Notes: generated by a model not told the origin, from the letters alone. Counted from the first letter of the stretch, positions 1 through 9,040 are shown. The stretch: 64,000 nucleotides of DNA from JAABTH01 sp964492615 (GCA_964492615.1 CAZBKZ010000003.1:84298-148297); one strand, 5' to 3'. Numbers and translations are program-made.

Positions 1-2769
1 ACCGAACCGGTCAGCATCATACACAATTAATGTATTAACATTAGGTATATCAAGACCGGATTCAATAATAGTAGTGCTGACCAGTATACTATATATGCCT
101 TCCTGGAAATCCACCATTACCTGTTCCAGCTTTTTTTCCGGCATCCTGCCGTGCCCGACAGCCACTTCTTCACCGGGAATAAGCTTCATAATTTTATCGG
201 CAAAATTATTAATACGATCAATACGATTAAATACAACAAATACCTGTCCCTTACGATTGAGCTCACGCTGAATGGCCTCACGAACCATACTGTCTGAGTA
301 TTCGACAACATAAGTCTGAATCGGATAACGGTTTTCAGGAGGTGTTTCGATAATGCTCAGATCTCTGGCCCCGGCGAGCGACATATGCAGGGTCCGGGGA
401 ATAGGAGTTGCAGTCATGGATAGCGTATCTACCTGTAAACGCAGCTGTTTCATTTTTTCCTTCTGCCTGACTCCAAACCGCTGTTCCTCGTCAACCACCA
501 GCAACCCCAGGTCATTAAAAATTACGTCTTTTGAGAGCAGACGATGAGTACCAATAACAATATCCGTTTTACCTGTTTCAATACCGTTGATAACATTCTT
601 TTGGGCTGCCGGGGGGACAAACCGGCTTAGCTGAGCAATTTGTACGGGGAACCCTTTAAATCTATCTCTGAAGGTTCGATAGTGCTGTTGAGCCAGAACA
701 GTGGTGGGGACCAGAACAGCTACCTGTTTCCCTTCCATAACTACTTTAAAAGCTGCCCGCATAGCAACCTCAGTTTTGCCATAACCGACATCACCACAGA
801 CTAGCCTGTCCATGGGGTGATCCTGTTCAAGGTCTCTTTTAACATCAATAACTGCCTGCAGCTGATCAGGTGTTTCCTCGTAAGGAAAAGAGGCTTCAAA
901 ATCCTGCTGCCATGTATGATCGGGCCCAAAACTATGTCCCTTAATTGACTGCCGGGTGGCATACAGAGCAAGTAGCTCCCTGGCCAGTTCTTCCACCGAT
1001 TGGCTAACTCTTTTTTTCAGACGCTGCCAGTCCGCACCACCCAGGCTGTGCAGGCGTGGAACCGGCCCATCACCTCCGGAATATTTTTGGATCATACCAA
1101 TCTGTTCAACCGGCAGATAGAGTTTATCAGTACCCCTGTATTTTAATAACAGGTAATCTCGCATAATTCCGCTTACTTCCAGGGTATGCAACCCCTGGTA
1201 AGACCCAATACCATGCTGCTCATGGACGACATAATCACCTACGTTTAATTCACGATAGTCGCTGAGCCTGATTCCCTCTTTTCCGGTATAACGTTTTTTC
1301 TTTTTTTTACGGGGGATTATGTTATTTTCGGTCAGCACAACAAGCTTCAGATCAGGAATAATGAAACCTTCTTCAACGCTGCCTTCCAGTGCGGTCAAAT
1401 CCAGGTGTTCCCCGCCTAGCATTTTCCCTTCATTCTCATTTCTCTCCTGCCTTTTAGCAAGTTGTTCTTCAAGCAGGTCAATTAACTTCCTGCTTCTACC
1501 CATTGAATCGGCAATAAGGCAAATTAAATAATTTTCTTTCTTCCATTGTATATAATCGCTTTTTAGCATATCCCACTGACCATAATAGACGGGTACTGCT
1601 TTAGCACTGATCTGGTAATTTCTTTCAACCTGCAGCAACCCTCCTGTTCCCGGGAACAGGGCACAGGTTAAAACCGGCAACGCTAAATTTTTCAATAAGT
1701 GACCGGCAGAAAAAAATAATTCTGAACCAGGTTCCAGAAACTCCCCTTCTGTAAGAAGACCTGTGTGATAATCTCTAATTTCTTCCAGCAACTTATTCGA
1801 TTTTTCATCAACCTCATTAGGCTCTTCCACTATGAGCAGTGTGTCATCAGAAAGGTATTCAAACATAGAGGCTGCCTGTCCGAAAAAAAATGGAAGATAG
1901 GTATTTAGCAAATCTAACCCCTCGGGCTGTTTCAAATGCTCTAGATGATCAGATACTCTTTGGTTTAACCTGGAAGCCGTTTCCCTGTCGCCTCGTTTTC
2001 TCAATAACGAAAGAGCATTATCCAGCTTCCTCCTGATTTCCATGCTTCCCTTTTGATAAAAACGACTGGGCAAAACCAGCTCCCTGGCCGGAGTTATCTG
2101 AACCATATGTAACTTTTCGGTAGTTCTCTGGTTAAACGCATTGTAATAGCGAAGCGATTCAACCTCATCATCAAATAGTTCCACCCTGATCGGATCTATA
2201 AGACCGGGAGAAAAAACATCAACGATGTCACCGCGAGCGCTAAACTGTCCGGCATACTCGGCCAGTGAAACACGCTCGTAACCTCTCTCTGTCAAGCTGT
2301 TGATTAATTCCTGTCGATCAAGGGCTTCCCCGGTTTTTATCCTGATTGTCATCTTCTCATAGATAGCTGCCGGTATTACACCGGCCATAAATGAGGATAC
2401 AGGCGCAATACAGACGCCACCACTGTCGGAAGATAACCACTGGTAAAAACGGAGCCTTTTTAGCTGTATTTCCTCACTACTGGAAGCTGTACCGGGACCG
2501 GTAAAAAAATCTCTCGGAGGCAGCAGCCATACATCACCGGGAAGGAGTGGCTCAAGGTTGTTATATACTTTTTCAGCACGGACCAGGTCGGGACAGATGT
2601 ATACTATTTTTCTAACGATTTTTTTAGCAAGGGCAGCCAGAAAAAATATACGGGCACTGCTTTCCAGGCCATTTACAGCAACCCTGAATTCATTTACAGC
2701 AGGAATTTCTGCCAGGAGAGTTTGAAATACCTCATTTTTATCCCATAAATTAATTAAATTGGTTATCAA
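1..2769 (-). CDS. mfd: Transcription-repair coupling factor Mfd (3' end outside window)
   Basis: Mfd is a DNA translocase that removes stalled RNA polymerase and recruits UvrA. The visible 923 residues cover the N-terminal UvrB-like domains, the RNA polymerase-binding region and most of the RecG-like helicase core. The last visible residues (VNTLIVYDADRFG) correspond to the conserved segment just before the QLRGRVGR motif, so roughly the C-terminal fifth is missing at the window edge. The start is a TTG read on the minus strand behind GAAAGG; no better ATG lies near it. In Bacillus mfd lies close downstream of pth; here pth is 7.8 kb away, with a nitrogen/formate block between them. Confidence 0.95.
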   Translation of the reverse strand, partial: MITNLINLWDKNEVFQTLLAEIPAVNEFRVAVNGLESSARIFFLAALAKKIVRKIVYICPDLVRAEKVYNNLEPLLPGDVWLLPPRDFFTGPGTASSSEEIQLKRLRFYQWLSSDSGGVCIAPVSSFMAGVIPAAIYEKMTIRIKTGEALDRQELINSLTERGYERVSLAEYAGQFSARGDIVDVFSPGLIDPIRVELFDDEVESLRYYNAFNQRTTEKLHMVQITPARELVLPSRFYQKGSMEIRRKLDNALSLLRKRGDRETASRLNQRVSDHLEHLKQPEGLDLLNTYLPFFFGQAASMFEYLSDDTLLIVEEPNEVDEKSNKLLEEIRDYHTGLLTEGEFLEPGSELFFSAGHLLKNLALPVLTCALFPGTGGLLQVERNYQISAKAVPVYYGQWDMLKSDYIQWKKENYLICLIADSMGRSRKLIDLLEEQLAKRQERNENEGKMLGGEHLDLTALEGSVEEGFIIPDLKLVVLTENNIIPRKKKKKRYTGKEGIRLSDYRELNVGDYVVHEQHGIGSYQGLHTLEVSGIMRDYLLLKYRGTDKLYLPVEQIGMIQKYSGGDGPVPRLHSLGGADWQRLKKRVSQSVEELARELLALYATRQSIKGHSFGPDHTWQQDFEASFPYEETPDQLQAVIDVKRDLEQDHPMDRLVCGDVGYGKTEVAMRAAFKVVMEGKQVAVLVPTTVLAQQHYRTFRDRFKGFPVQIAQLSRFVPPAAQKNVINGIETGKTDIVIGTHRLLSKDVIFNDLGLLVVDEEQRFGVRQKEKMKQLRLQVDTLSMTATPIPRTLHMSLAGARDLSIIETPPENRYPIQTYVVEYSDSMVREAIQRELNRKGQVFVVFNRIDRINNFADKIMKLIPGEEVAVGHGRMPEKKLEQVMVDFQEGIYSILVSTTIIESGLDIPNVNTLIVYDADRFG

Positions 2770-2954
2770 TTGAGCACACCTTTCTTTTATACAACAAACC
2801 GGTACAGCAAAAGAGCGGGGAAACACTCTGCTCCCCCGTAACAAAATTATTATACCATACACAATCTTAGGGGTAAGCATTTGAAGATTATACCCTACCC
2901 GGAAGTAACCGGAGGCAGATAATTGTTACCGGAGTGACCTTATAGGGTTATTAT

Positions 2955-2974
2955 TGTGACCTATTTACGTCACA
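2955..2974. promoter_or_regulatory. Perfect palindrome TGTGAC-N8-GTCACA, candidate activator site
   Basis: The two 6-base arms are perfectly complementary around an 8-base spacer. The site lies about 160 bases upstream of the sigma-54 -24 element, the usual distance for an enhancer bound by an NtrC-type activator. CRP-type sites have 6 bases between TGTGA and TCACA; this one has 10, so a CRP call does not fit. The assignment to the nearby NtrC-type regulator is inference. Confidence 0.4.
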
Positions 2975-3131
2975 TGCCTGGCTCAACTCCTGTTTTCCCG
3001 AGCCTCGAATCATAGATCGAAAATATACTAAAATTTTTTAGAAATTTTTTTGTTGAGTAAATGCGATAATTCCTCGCTAAATGGTGCATAGATCAATTAA
3101 TTTATCATGACTCAACTACATTTTGTAATTC

Positions 3132-3147
3132 TGGCACAAGTATTGCT
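3132..3147 (+). promoter_or_regulatory. Sigma-54 (-24/-12) promoter for the FNT gene
   Basis: TGGCAC at 3132-3137 and TTGCT at 3142-3146 match the sigma-54 consensus (TGGCACG-N4-TTGCW) with the exact spacing between the GG and GC elements. It lies 64 bases before the FNT start and faces it. A sigma-54-dependent activator is encoded about 4 kb downstream, which supports the call. Confidence 0.7.
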
Positions 3148-3210
3148 ATTTAGTATTGCAGAAACAAGTTGTGAAATAAAAAAGATAATAAAAGAAAGGA
3201 GGCAATACCA

Positions 3211-4299
3211 ATGACAGAGAAATGCGCTTTCTGGAACGAATACGATTCTATTGCAGGTCACATTTGTTACTGCGAACTGGCAGCTTTTAACCGACCGGTA
3301 AATACAAACTTTCTAAAAGCGATAGGCTGCACCCCTGAAAAAAGGGCAGAATGCATGAAATCAATGGAGTACGCAGCAGGCCAGGGATTAGTTCCCGAAG
3401 AACTGCCTGAGCTGACACCGGTTCCGACAGTAACAACCACACCGGTATTGTCTTGCGACCCACCAGCCGAGATAGCAAGAACCATTGTTGGATCAGCCGA
3501 GAAAAAAGCAACAACCGCAGTTCCATCATTAATCATGCTGGCCCTTCTTGCCGGTGCTTACATTTCACTGGGGGCAGTTCTTTTCACAATTGTAACCAAT
3601 GACCTTTCGATTTATATCGGTGATGGCTTGAGCCGCCTGGTCGGGGGTATTTCATTCTCACTCGGCCTGATCCTAGTTATCCTGGGTGGGGCAGAACTGT
3701 TTACCGGTAATAATCTGCTGGCTGCAGGATTCCTTGATAAAAAAATTACCGGCAGGCAAGTTTTAACCAACTGGCTTTGGGTTTATTTTTTCAACTTTGC
3801 AGGCGCCCTGCTGGTAGTTTTACTCTTTTATTATTCGGGAATCTGGAAAGCTAATGACGGTGGAATAACCATGCGAATTCTCAATATAGCTGCCGCAAAG
3901 ACAAGTCTCACCTGGAGTGAAGCCTTTTTCAGGGGCATCCTCTGCAACTGGCTGGTTTGTCTAGCAGTATGGATTGCCGCTGCAGGCAAAGATGCAATCA
4001 GTAAAATCCTGGGAATTATGATACCTATCGCCGCTTTTGTTGCTGCCGGATTTGAACACTCCATAGCAAACATGTTCTTTGTGCCGATGGGAATAATGGT
4101 AAAGGGCAGTGAAATTGCCCAGGGACTTTTCGCTCCGGCTGTATTACAGGGAATTACCTGGCAGACTTTCTTTATCAGCAACCTGATTCCTGTAACTTTA
4201 GGTAATATAGTTGGCGGAGTGGTATTTGTTGCTGCCGCCTACTGGACCTGTTACCTGCGGCCTTCAACTCATAAAAATGTTCTCACCGGGGGAAAATAG
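3211..4299 (+). CDS. Formate/nitrite transporter family channel with Cys-rich N-terminal domain
   Basis: This is a member of the FocA/NirC/HSC family of pentameric channels for small anions. The C-terminal ~270 residues carry the six expected membrane segments and family-like stretches (GGAELFTGN, NLIPVTLGNIVGG). The first ~85 residues are an added soluble domain with cysteines at 5, 19, 21, 40 and 48. That domain aligns without gaps to the small protein encoded next. FNT proteins are usually about 270-290 residues, so 362 reflects the fusion. It has a good ribosome binding site and its own sigma-54 promoter. The substrate (formate, nitrite, hydrosulfide) cannot be told from sequence; the cysteine domain could be a redox or metal sensor, which is inference. 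Confidence 0.9.
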   Translation: MTEKCAFWNEYDSIAGHICYCELAAFNRPVNTNFLKAIGCTPEKRAECMKSMEYAAGQGLVPEELPELTPVPTVTTTPVLSCDPPAEIARTIVGSAEKKATTAVPSLIMLALLAGAYISLGAVLFTIVTNDLSIYIGDGLSRLVGGISFSLGLILVILGGAELFTGNNLLAAGFLDKKITGRQVLTNWLWVYFFNFAGALLVVLLFYYSGIWKANDGGITMRILNIAAAKTSLTWSEAFFRGILCNWLVCLAVWIAAAGKDAISKILGIMIPIAAFVAAGFEHSIANMFFVPMGIMVKGSEIAQGLFAPAVLQGITWQTFFISNLIPVTLGNIVGGVVFVAAAYWTCYLRPSTHKNVLTGGK

Positions 4300-4345
4300 T
4301 TTTATAAACCGGAAACAGTATAATAATCAGGAGGGAGTGACCAGA

Positions 4346-4606
4346 ATGGAAAAATTAGTTAAGTGTCCAAACTGGAAAGAATACCAGGGAATGAATGGAT
4401 GGGTCATGTTCTGCAGCGCAGGGGCATACGGCAAGAAACTTACCGTTCAGGAAGCCAGAAGCTGCGGGTGTAATGAATTACAGCGCCAGAAATGTAAAAA
4501 ATTAATGGAAACCAATATCGGGTTCGGTTTAATCCCTGAAATATATGAAGAATCACTGGTAGAAGAGAAAAGAAGAGACCTCTCACCTCTTGTTACTAAA
4601 AAATAA
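4346..4606 (+). CDS. Small Cys-rich protein, free-standing paralogue of the FNT N-terminal domain
   Basis: This 86-residue soluble protein has cysteines at 7, 23, 40, 42 and 50. Residues 7-64 match residues 5-62 of the preceding channel with the same C-X15-C-X18-C-X7-C spacing, a shared W/EY near the first cysteine, and a shared ME...G.GL.PE tail. I chose the ATG behind GGAGGGAG; a longer reading frame begins inside the channel gene and lacks a ribosome binding site. The gene follows the channel by 46 bases, so co-transcription is likely. The function is unknown; four conserved cysteines suggest metal or iron-sulfur binding, which is inference. Confidence 0.8.
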   Translation: MEKLVKCPNWKEYQGMNGWVMFCSAGAYGKKLTVQEARSCGCNELQRQKCKKLMETNIGFGLIPEIYEESLVEEKRRDLSPLVTKK

Positions 4607-4634
4607 GGTTTTACCTGACCCCTTACCTGAAAGA

Positions 4635-4667
4635 GCAAACGTCCCGGACAGCAGCCGGGACGTTTGC
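4635..4667 (+). terminator. Strong hairpin after the FNT/Cys-protein genes
   Basis: A perfect 13-base stem (GCAAACGTCCCGG and its complement) encloses a 7-base loop. No T-run follows, so it may act as an mRNA stabiliser or an incomplete terminator rather than a classic intrinsic terminator. Confidence 0.5.
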
Positions 4668-4770
4668 GTGAAAAATGTCTCTATTATTAAGTGAGTGTAC
4701 AACAAAGGATTTTTAAAATAATTAAAGAATTAAGTTAAAGATATTAAACCGGTTAAAGGACGGTCATAAC

Positions 4771-5955
4771 ATGTATATAAGTAAATTTGTGACCCCGGAA
4801 ATCATTTTTGGTACAGGTTCATTGAACCAGATTGGTGAATGCTGCAGCAGGCTTGGCTCATCAAAGGTATTTCTTGTAGCAGATAAAGGCGTTGTTCAAT
4901 GTGGATGGGTAGATAAAGCTACAGTTTTTTTAAAAAAAGCCGCTCTCAAGTACGAAATTTGGACAGACTTTTCTGCCAATCCCCGCGATTATGAAATCGA
5001 AGCCGGTCTTGAGCTATACAATCATGCCGGCTGCGATGCAGTCCTGGCCATTGGCGGAGGTAGCGCTGTTGATGCTGCCAAGGCAGTGGCAACCCTCTCC
5101 ACGAACAAAGGACGCATTCACAACTTCGAAGGCATTGATATGATAACCGAGCCCCTTCCACCTTTAATAGTAGTTCCCTCTACAGCCGGTTCCGGAGCAG
5201 AGGTTTCCCAGTTTGCCATAATATCAGACAGCCATCGTAAGATTAAAATGACTATCATCTCTAAATCACTGGTTCCCGACATTGCCGTTTCCGATCCGCT
5301 AATTCTTTCAACAATAAACAGCCATGTAACAGCACATACTGGAATGGAAGCGCTCAGCCATGCCGTGGAAGCATATCTCTCACTCGCAGCAACTGATATG
5401 ACCGATATACATGCTGTTCACGCTATTAAACTAATTTCTGAAAACCTCAGATCTTCAGTTGCCAGCCAGGTAGATGAAACAGCAAAAATTGCCATGGGTA
5501 AAGCAAGCCTGCATGCCGGTATTGCTTTTTCAAATGCAGTTTTAGGTCTCGCTCATGCAATGACGCATCAGGTGGGAGGTTTACTTGATCTGCCTATTGG
5601 CACAATCAGTGCTATCCTACTACCTTACGTTATGCGCTATAACATGATTGCCTGTATCGATAAGTATGCCATTATTGCCGAAGCGATGGGGGCCCGGACT
5701 AAAAACCTTTCCAAGCGTGAAGCAGCTGAAAAAGCAATAGATATGGTTCAACAACTGGCGAATGATGTTGGTATTCCTTCCGGCCTGTCTGAACTCGGCC
5801 TTCCCGAAGAATCAATCCCTGAATTAAGCAGAAATGCAATCAACGATGCCTGCTATATTACTAATCCGCGTGATGCTGATGAAAAAGAAATTGCCGCCAT
5901 ATTCCGCGCTGCTCTGAATACAAAAGGGGTGAGCACAAGTGGTTATTCAGAATAA
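4771..5955 (+). CDS. Iron-type alcohol dehydrogenase homologue, ErcA-like, probably regulatory
   Basis: The protein belongs to the group III (iron) alcohol dehydrogenase family and keeps the nucleotide-binding GGGSAVD motif (residues 95-101) and the PSTAGSGAE stretch. Family enzymes such as FucO bind metal through an Asp and three His. Here the Asp is Glu193 (GMEALSH), His197 and His262 are kept, and the last His is Ile276 (LPIG instead of PHG). This loss, and the 17-base overlap with a histidine kinase gene, fit an ErcA-like regulatory role rather than ordinary catalysis; ErcA is known from Pseudomonas ethanol-oxidation signalling. That role is inference. The start is the ATG behind AAAGGACGG. 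Confidence 0.8.
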   Translation: MYISKFVTPEIIFGTGSLNQIGECCSRLGSSKVFLVADKGVVQCGWVDKATVFLKKAALKYEIWTDFSANPRDYEIEAGLELYNHAGCDAVLAIGGGSAVDAAKAVATLSTNKGRIHNFEGIDMITEPLPPLIVVPSTAGSGAEVSQFAIISDSHRKIKMTIISKSLVPDIAVSDPLILSTINSHVTAHTGMEALSHAVEAYLSLAATDMTDIHAVHAIKLISENLRSSVASQVDETAKIAMGKASLHAGIAFSNAVLGLAHAMTHQVGGLLDLPIGTISAILLPYVMRYNMIACIDKYAIIAEAMGARTKNLSKREAAEKAIDMVQQLANDVGIPSGLSELGLPEESIPELSRNAINDACYITNPRDADEKEIAAIFRAALNTKGVSTSGYSE

Positions 5956-7117
5956 AAAACGGTTAATTGAAAAACTGACCGGGGTACATAGTTCAAAACG
6001 CTCTTACTATGTTGCCCTGAAAAAAAAGATCGATGAACTTTTAAAAATAAAACGCGACTGGGAAGTTACTTTTTCCGCTGTTACCGATCTCCTTGTTTTT
6101 ATAAACCAGGATTATGAAATTCAGAGAGTTAACCAGGCGGCAATTGAATTCTTTACTATGCCCGAAGAAGACATTATCGGTAACAAATGTTACCATCTTT
6201 TTTACGGGCGCGAATCAAAGTGCAATCCGTGTATTGCAGACCAGGTTTTGCGCTCGCAGAAAACTGCATATCACCAGTCAAGAACCCGTTATAACCGTGT
6301 TCTTGACATTTTTGCCTACCCTGCTTTTACCGAACAAAAAGAACCTTATGGCGTTACATATTACGCCAAGGATGTAACAAGCTTTGTCGACTCTATTAAA
6401 CTGGTATCAATGGGTGAGATGTCGGCCGGCGTAGCTCACGAACTGAACAGCCCTCTAACCGCCATAGTGGGTAACTCTCAGCTTTTATTACGGGAAACCA
6501 AACCCGATCATCCCCAATACCAGCTGATTAATGATATACATAGCAGCGGCCTTCGCTGCCAGAGAATAATTAAAAACCTGCTTACTTTTTCACGGCAGGA
6601 TGAATTCACCTTTGAAGAAGTGGATATCAATGCTATCGTAGACAGCGCTCTTGCTCTTGCTGCATATCAAATTGAAAAAAGTAATATTGAATTAACAGTG
6701 GAAAAAAACCCGGACATTCCTATACTATCTGGAAGCAACAGCAGTATTGAGCAAATCATTATCAACTTAATTCTCAATGCCAAAGACGCTGTTGAAAGTA
6801 AAATTGAAAATGGAAAGAATAAAGGTAAAGGAACCATCCACATTTCCACCGGGATGCATCCGGAAGGTAATTTAGCCATAGTTGCTGTAACTGATAACGG
6901 CAGCGGCATAGAGGAAGAGCATATACCGCAAATATTCAATCCCTTTTACACAACTAAAAAAAGTGGAAAGGGAACGGGTTTGGGGTTATCGGTGAGTCTC
7001 GGCATCGCACAGGCACACGGCGGCTTTATTGATCTCGATACAAAGGTTGGTAAAGGCAGTACATTCAGCCTTATTCTACCGATCCATCGATCTCATCAAA
7101 ATGGCGCTTCTGAGTAG
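5939..7117 (+). CDS. PAS-domain sensor histidine kinase (NtrB/ErcS-like)
   Basis: A cytosolic kinase of 392 residues with no membrane segment. A short N-terminal coil is followed by a PAS domain (about 40-148), a HisKA domain with phosphoacceptor His167 in GEMSAGVAHELNSPLTA, and a HATPase domain with N, G1 (DNGSGI) and G2 (GKGTGLGLS) boxes. The PAS domain has a C-X10-C-X2-C pattern (Cys84, 95, 98) that could sense redox state or bind a metal. The GTG start overlaps the end of the preceding ErcA-like gene and has AGGGGTGA before it. The partner regulator follows 60 bases downstream. Confidence 0.9.
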   Translation: MVIQNKKRLIEKLTGVHSSKRSYYVALKKKIDELLKIKRDWEVTFSAVTDLLVFINQDYEIQRVNQAAIEFFTMPEEDIIGNKCYHLFYGRESKCNPCIADQVLRSQKTAYHQSRTRYNRVLDIFAYPAFTEQKEPYGVTYYAKDVTSFVDSIKLVSMGEMSAGVAHELNSPLTAIVGNSQLLLRETKPDHPQYQLINDIHSSGLRCQRIIKNLLTFSRQDEFTFEEVDINAIVDSALALAAYQIEKSNIELTVEKNPDIPILSGSNSSIEQIIINLILNAKDAVESKIENGKNKGKGTIHISTGMHPEGNLAIVAVTDNGSGIEEEHIPQIFNPFYTTKKSGKGTGLGLSVSLGIAQAHGGFIDLDTKVGKGSTFSLILPIHRSHQNGASE

Positions 7118-7177
7118 ATTTAGCTTGATGACTGGCAAGAATAAAAGTTATTTTAACAACATACCGGAGGTTTGGCA

Positions 7178-8680
7178 ATGTCAGGTAAGGCCCGTTTTTT
7201 AATAGTAGACGACGAGCAGGAAGTATGTAATTTTTTTAGTTATTTGCTGCAAAAGAAAGGTTACGCAGTGGAAACAGCCATTTCTGGTGCTGAGGCCTCA
7301 AAAAAAATCATAGAAAATAAGTATGATACTGCCCTGGTTGACTTGAAGCTTCCCGATGCCAACGGCCTTGAGATTCTAAAAGAGATAAAAGCAGCTCAGC
7401 CTGACTGTCAGGTAATAATAATTACAGGCTATTCAACCGTTAAATCTGCCGTTGAAGCAATCCAGCTCGGAGCATTCGATTATGTGGAGAAACCCTTTGT
7501 TGATATAAATGAGATGGAACAGTTGCTGGCACGCTCCCTGAATGCACGTGCTGAGACTGAAATATTATCTGCGGCACAGGAAGAACTCGGTTTTGTAGTC
7601 GGACACAATCAAAAAATGCTCAGCCTGGTATCAGCAGCCAAAAAAATTGCCAAAAAAAATATTACTGTCCTAATCCAGGGAGAAACAGGCACAGGCAAAG
7701 AAGTGCTGGCCCGTTATATCCATTCAGTGAGCCACCGCAGCAGGCAACCTTTTCTGGCCTTTAACTGCGGTGCTTTTACAGAAACACTTCTGGAAAGCGA
7801 ACTATTTGGTCATGAAAAAGGTTCCTTCACCGGGGCTACCCATAAAAAGAAAGGTATATTTGAGCAGGCTAATAAAGCAACTCTATTTCTAGATGAAATA
7901 GACTCAGCAAGCCCCGCTATACAGATTAAACTGCTTCGCGTTCTGGAAACAGGAGAATACTTCCGGGTTGGCGGAGAAGAAATGTGCAAAGTTGATGTGC
8001 GGATTATTGCAGCCACCAACGCCGACCTGGCCCAGAAAGTTGCCGATAACAAGTTCAGGGAAGACCTGTTCTACCGTCTTGATGTGGCCTCACTACACAT
8101 CCCCCCCCTGCGTGAAAGACCGGACGACCTGAAGCAGTTTATAAACTTCTTTCTTCACAAAGAATCCGCTGCCAAGCAAATACCTTTTAAAGATTTTTCC
8201 AGCAAAGCTATGGAACTGCTGCAGACACATGACTGGCCCGGCAATATAAGGGAATTGGCCAATACAGTTGCCCAGGCTTTACTGTTAAGCAAAGGAACTC
8301 AGATCGAAATTGAAGATCTACCCGATCGAATCATTAAAAGTTGCAGTAAAAAAGATGCTCCCATCGACACAACCCCCGCAAGCTCACCTGAAAAAGGGTC
8401 AACAACAGATAGTGTTGACGATATTATTTACCCCGGAGAATTATTAAAACAGTATGAACAGGTTCTTCTGGAAAATATTAATTTCAGGCAGGGTTTTAAC
8501 TTCGAACAGTACAGTTATGAAATCAACGCCTGGCGTGATCAGCTGCTTTCACACATTATCAATGAAGCGCTCAATGACACCTACGGCAACCAGGTAAAAG
8601 CAGCTAAACTGCTCGGCATCACGCCACGCGCTCTCCGCTACCATCTCCATAAAAGTGAGCGAAATAATGGAACAGGTTAA
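7178..8680 (+). CDS. NtrC-family sigma-54-dependent response regulator
   Basis: The domains are a receiver (about 1-120; acidic pair D11-D12, phosphoacceptor Asp55, K in EKPF), an AAA+ sigma-54 activator domain with Walker A GETGTGKE and the sigma-54 contact loop GSFTGA, and a C-terminal Fis-type helix-turn-helix (QVKAAKLLGITPRALRYHL). A linker of about 70 residues precedes the helix-turn-helix. I chose the ATG because GGAGG lies seven bases before it; an in-frame TTG six bases upstream is too close. It most likely acts with the kinase just upstream and may fire the sigma-54 promoter before the FNT channel. The gene end overlaps the convergent P-II gene by 4 bases. Confidence 0.93.
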   Translation: MSGKARFLIVDDEQEVCNFFSYLLQKKGYAVETAISGAEASKKIIENKYDTALVDLKLPDANGLEILKEIKAAQPDCQVIIITGYSTVKSAVEAIQLGAFDYVEKPFVDINEMEQLLARSLNARAETEILSAAQEELGFVVGHNQKMLSLVSAAKKIAKKNITVLIQGETGTGKEVLARYIHSVSHRSRQPFLAFNCGAFTETLLESELFGHEKGSFTGATHKKKGIFEQANKATLFLDEIDSASPAIQIKLLRVLETGEYFRVGGEEMCKVDVRIIAATNADLAQKVADNKFREDLFYRLDVASLHIPPLRERPDDLKQFINFFLHKESAAKQIPFKDFSSKAMELLQTHDWPGNIRELANTVAQALLLSKGTQIEIEDLPDRIIKSCSKKDAPIDTTPASSPEKGSTTDSVDDIIYPGELLKQYEQVLLENINFRQGFNFEQYSYEINAWRDQLLSHIINEALNDTYGNQVKAAKLLGITPRALRYHLHKSERNNGTG

Positions 8681-9015
8681 AGTGCAGCCGCTCCTCTTTC
8701 CCCGGTGCGGATCCTGATTACATCGTCAATCGAAGATATGAATATTTTTCCATCACCTATTTCACCTGTTCTGGCCTCTTTGGTTATTATTTTTATTATA
8801 TCCTCTACTGACTCAGAGTTGACAACAATCTCAATTTTAACTTTTGGAAGCAGGTTAACTTCATACTTGTTCCCCCTGTATTGTGCAGTTTTACCCTGTT
8901 GAAGACCTGCACCCGTAACCTGTGAGACTGTAAGTCCTTTTAACCCGTAACCTCCGAGGCTTTCTTTGACTGCTTCAAGTTTTGATGGCCTGATAATTGC
9001 TGTAATTTTAACCAT
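8677..9015 (-). CDS. glnB: Nitrogen regulatory protein P-II (GlnB/GlnK)
   Basis: A 112-residue P-II trimer subunit that reads ATP/ADP and 2-oxoglutarate. The T-loop carries Tyr46 and Tyr51 (QYRGNKYEV), the latter being the site uridylylated in proteobacteria. The B-loop reads TGEIGDGKIF and the C-terminal signature IRIRTGERG is present. It lies 25 bases downstream of amt on the same strand, the classic amtB-glnK pairing in which P-II plugs the ammonium channel. By that context it could equally be called glnK. Confidence 0.95.
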   Translation of the reverse strand: MVKITAIIRPSKLEAVKESLGGYGLKGLTVSQVTGAGLQQGKTAQYRGNKYEVNLLPKVKIEIVVNSESVEDIIKIITKEARTGEIGDGKIFISSIDDVIRIRTGERGAAAL

Positions 9016-9040
9016 AATAACAGTTCCCCTTTATTGTTGG

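Larger units (their letters stand above)
2770..3210. other. Divergent regulatory region between mfd and the FNT gene
   Basis: This 441-base AT-rich spacer contains no convincing gene. It holds a perfect 6-base inverted repeat (TGTGAC, 8 bases, GTCACA at 2955-2974) and inverted GTTGAGT (3052-3058) and ACTCAAC (3110-3116) elements. A sigma-54 type promoter follows. A strong AAAGGAGG ribosome binding site precedes the FNT start. The mfd promoter must also lie here, but I could not pick one out. Confidence 0.6.

Noticed and set aside
2955..2974. CRP/FNR binding site
   Set aside because: The TGTGA and TCACA halves are 10 bases apart instead of 6, so CRP spacing does not fit; it is kept only as an unassigned palindrome.
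8905..9015. P-II gene as part of a nitrogenase cluster
   Set aside because: No nif genes lie nearby; the adjacent Amt gene explains its presence.
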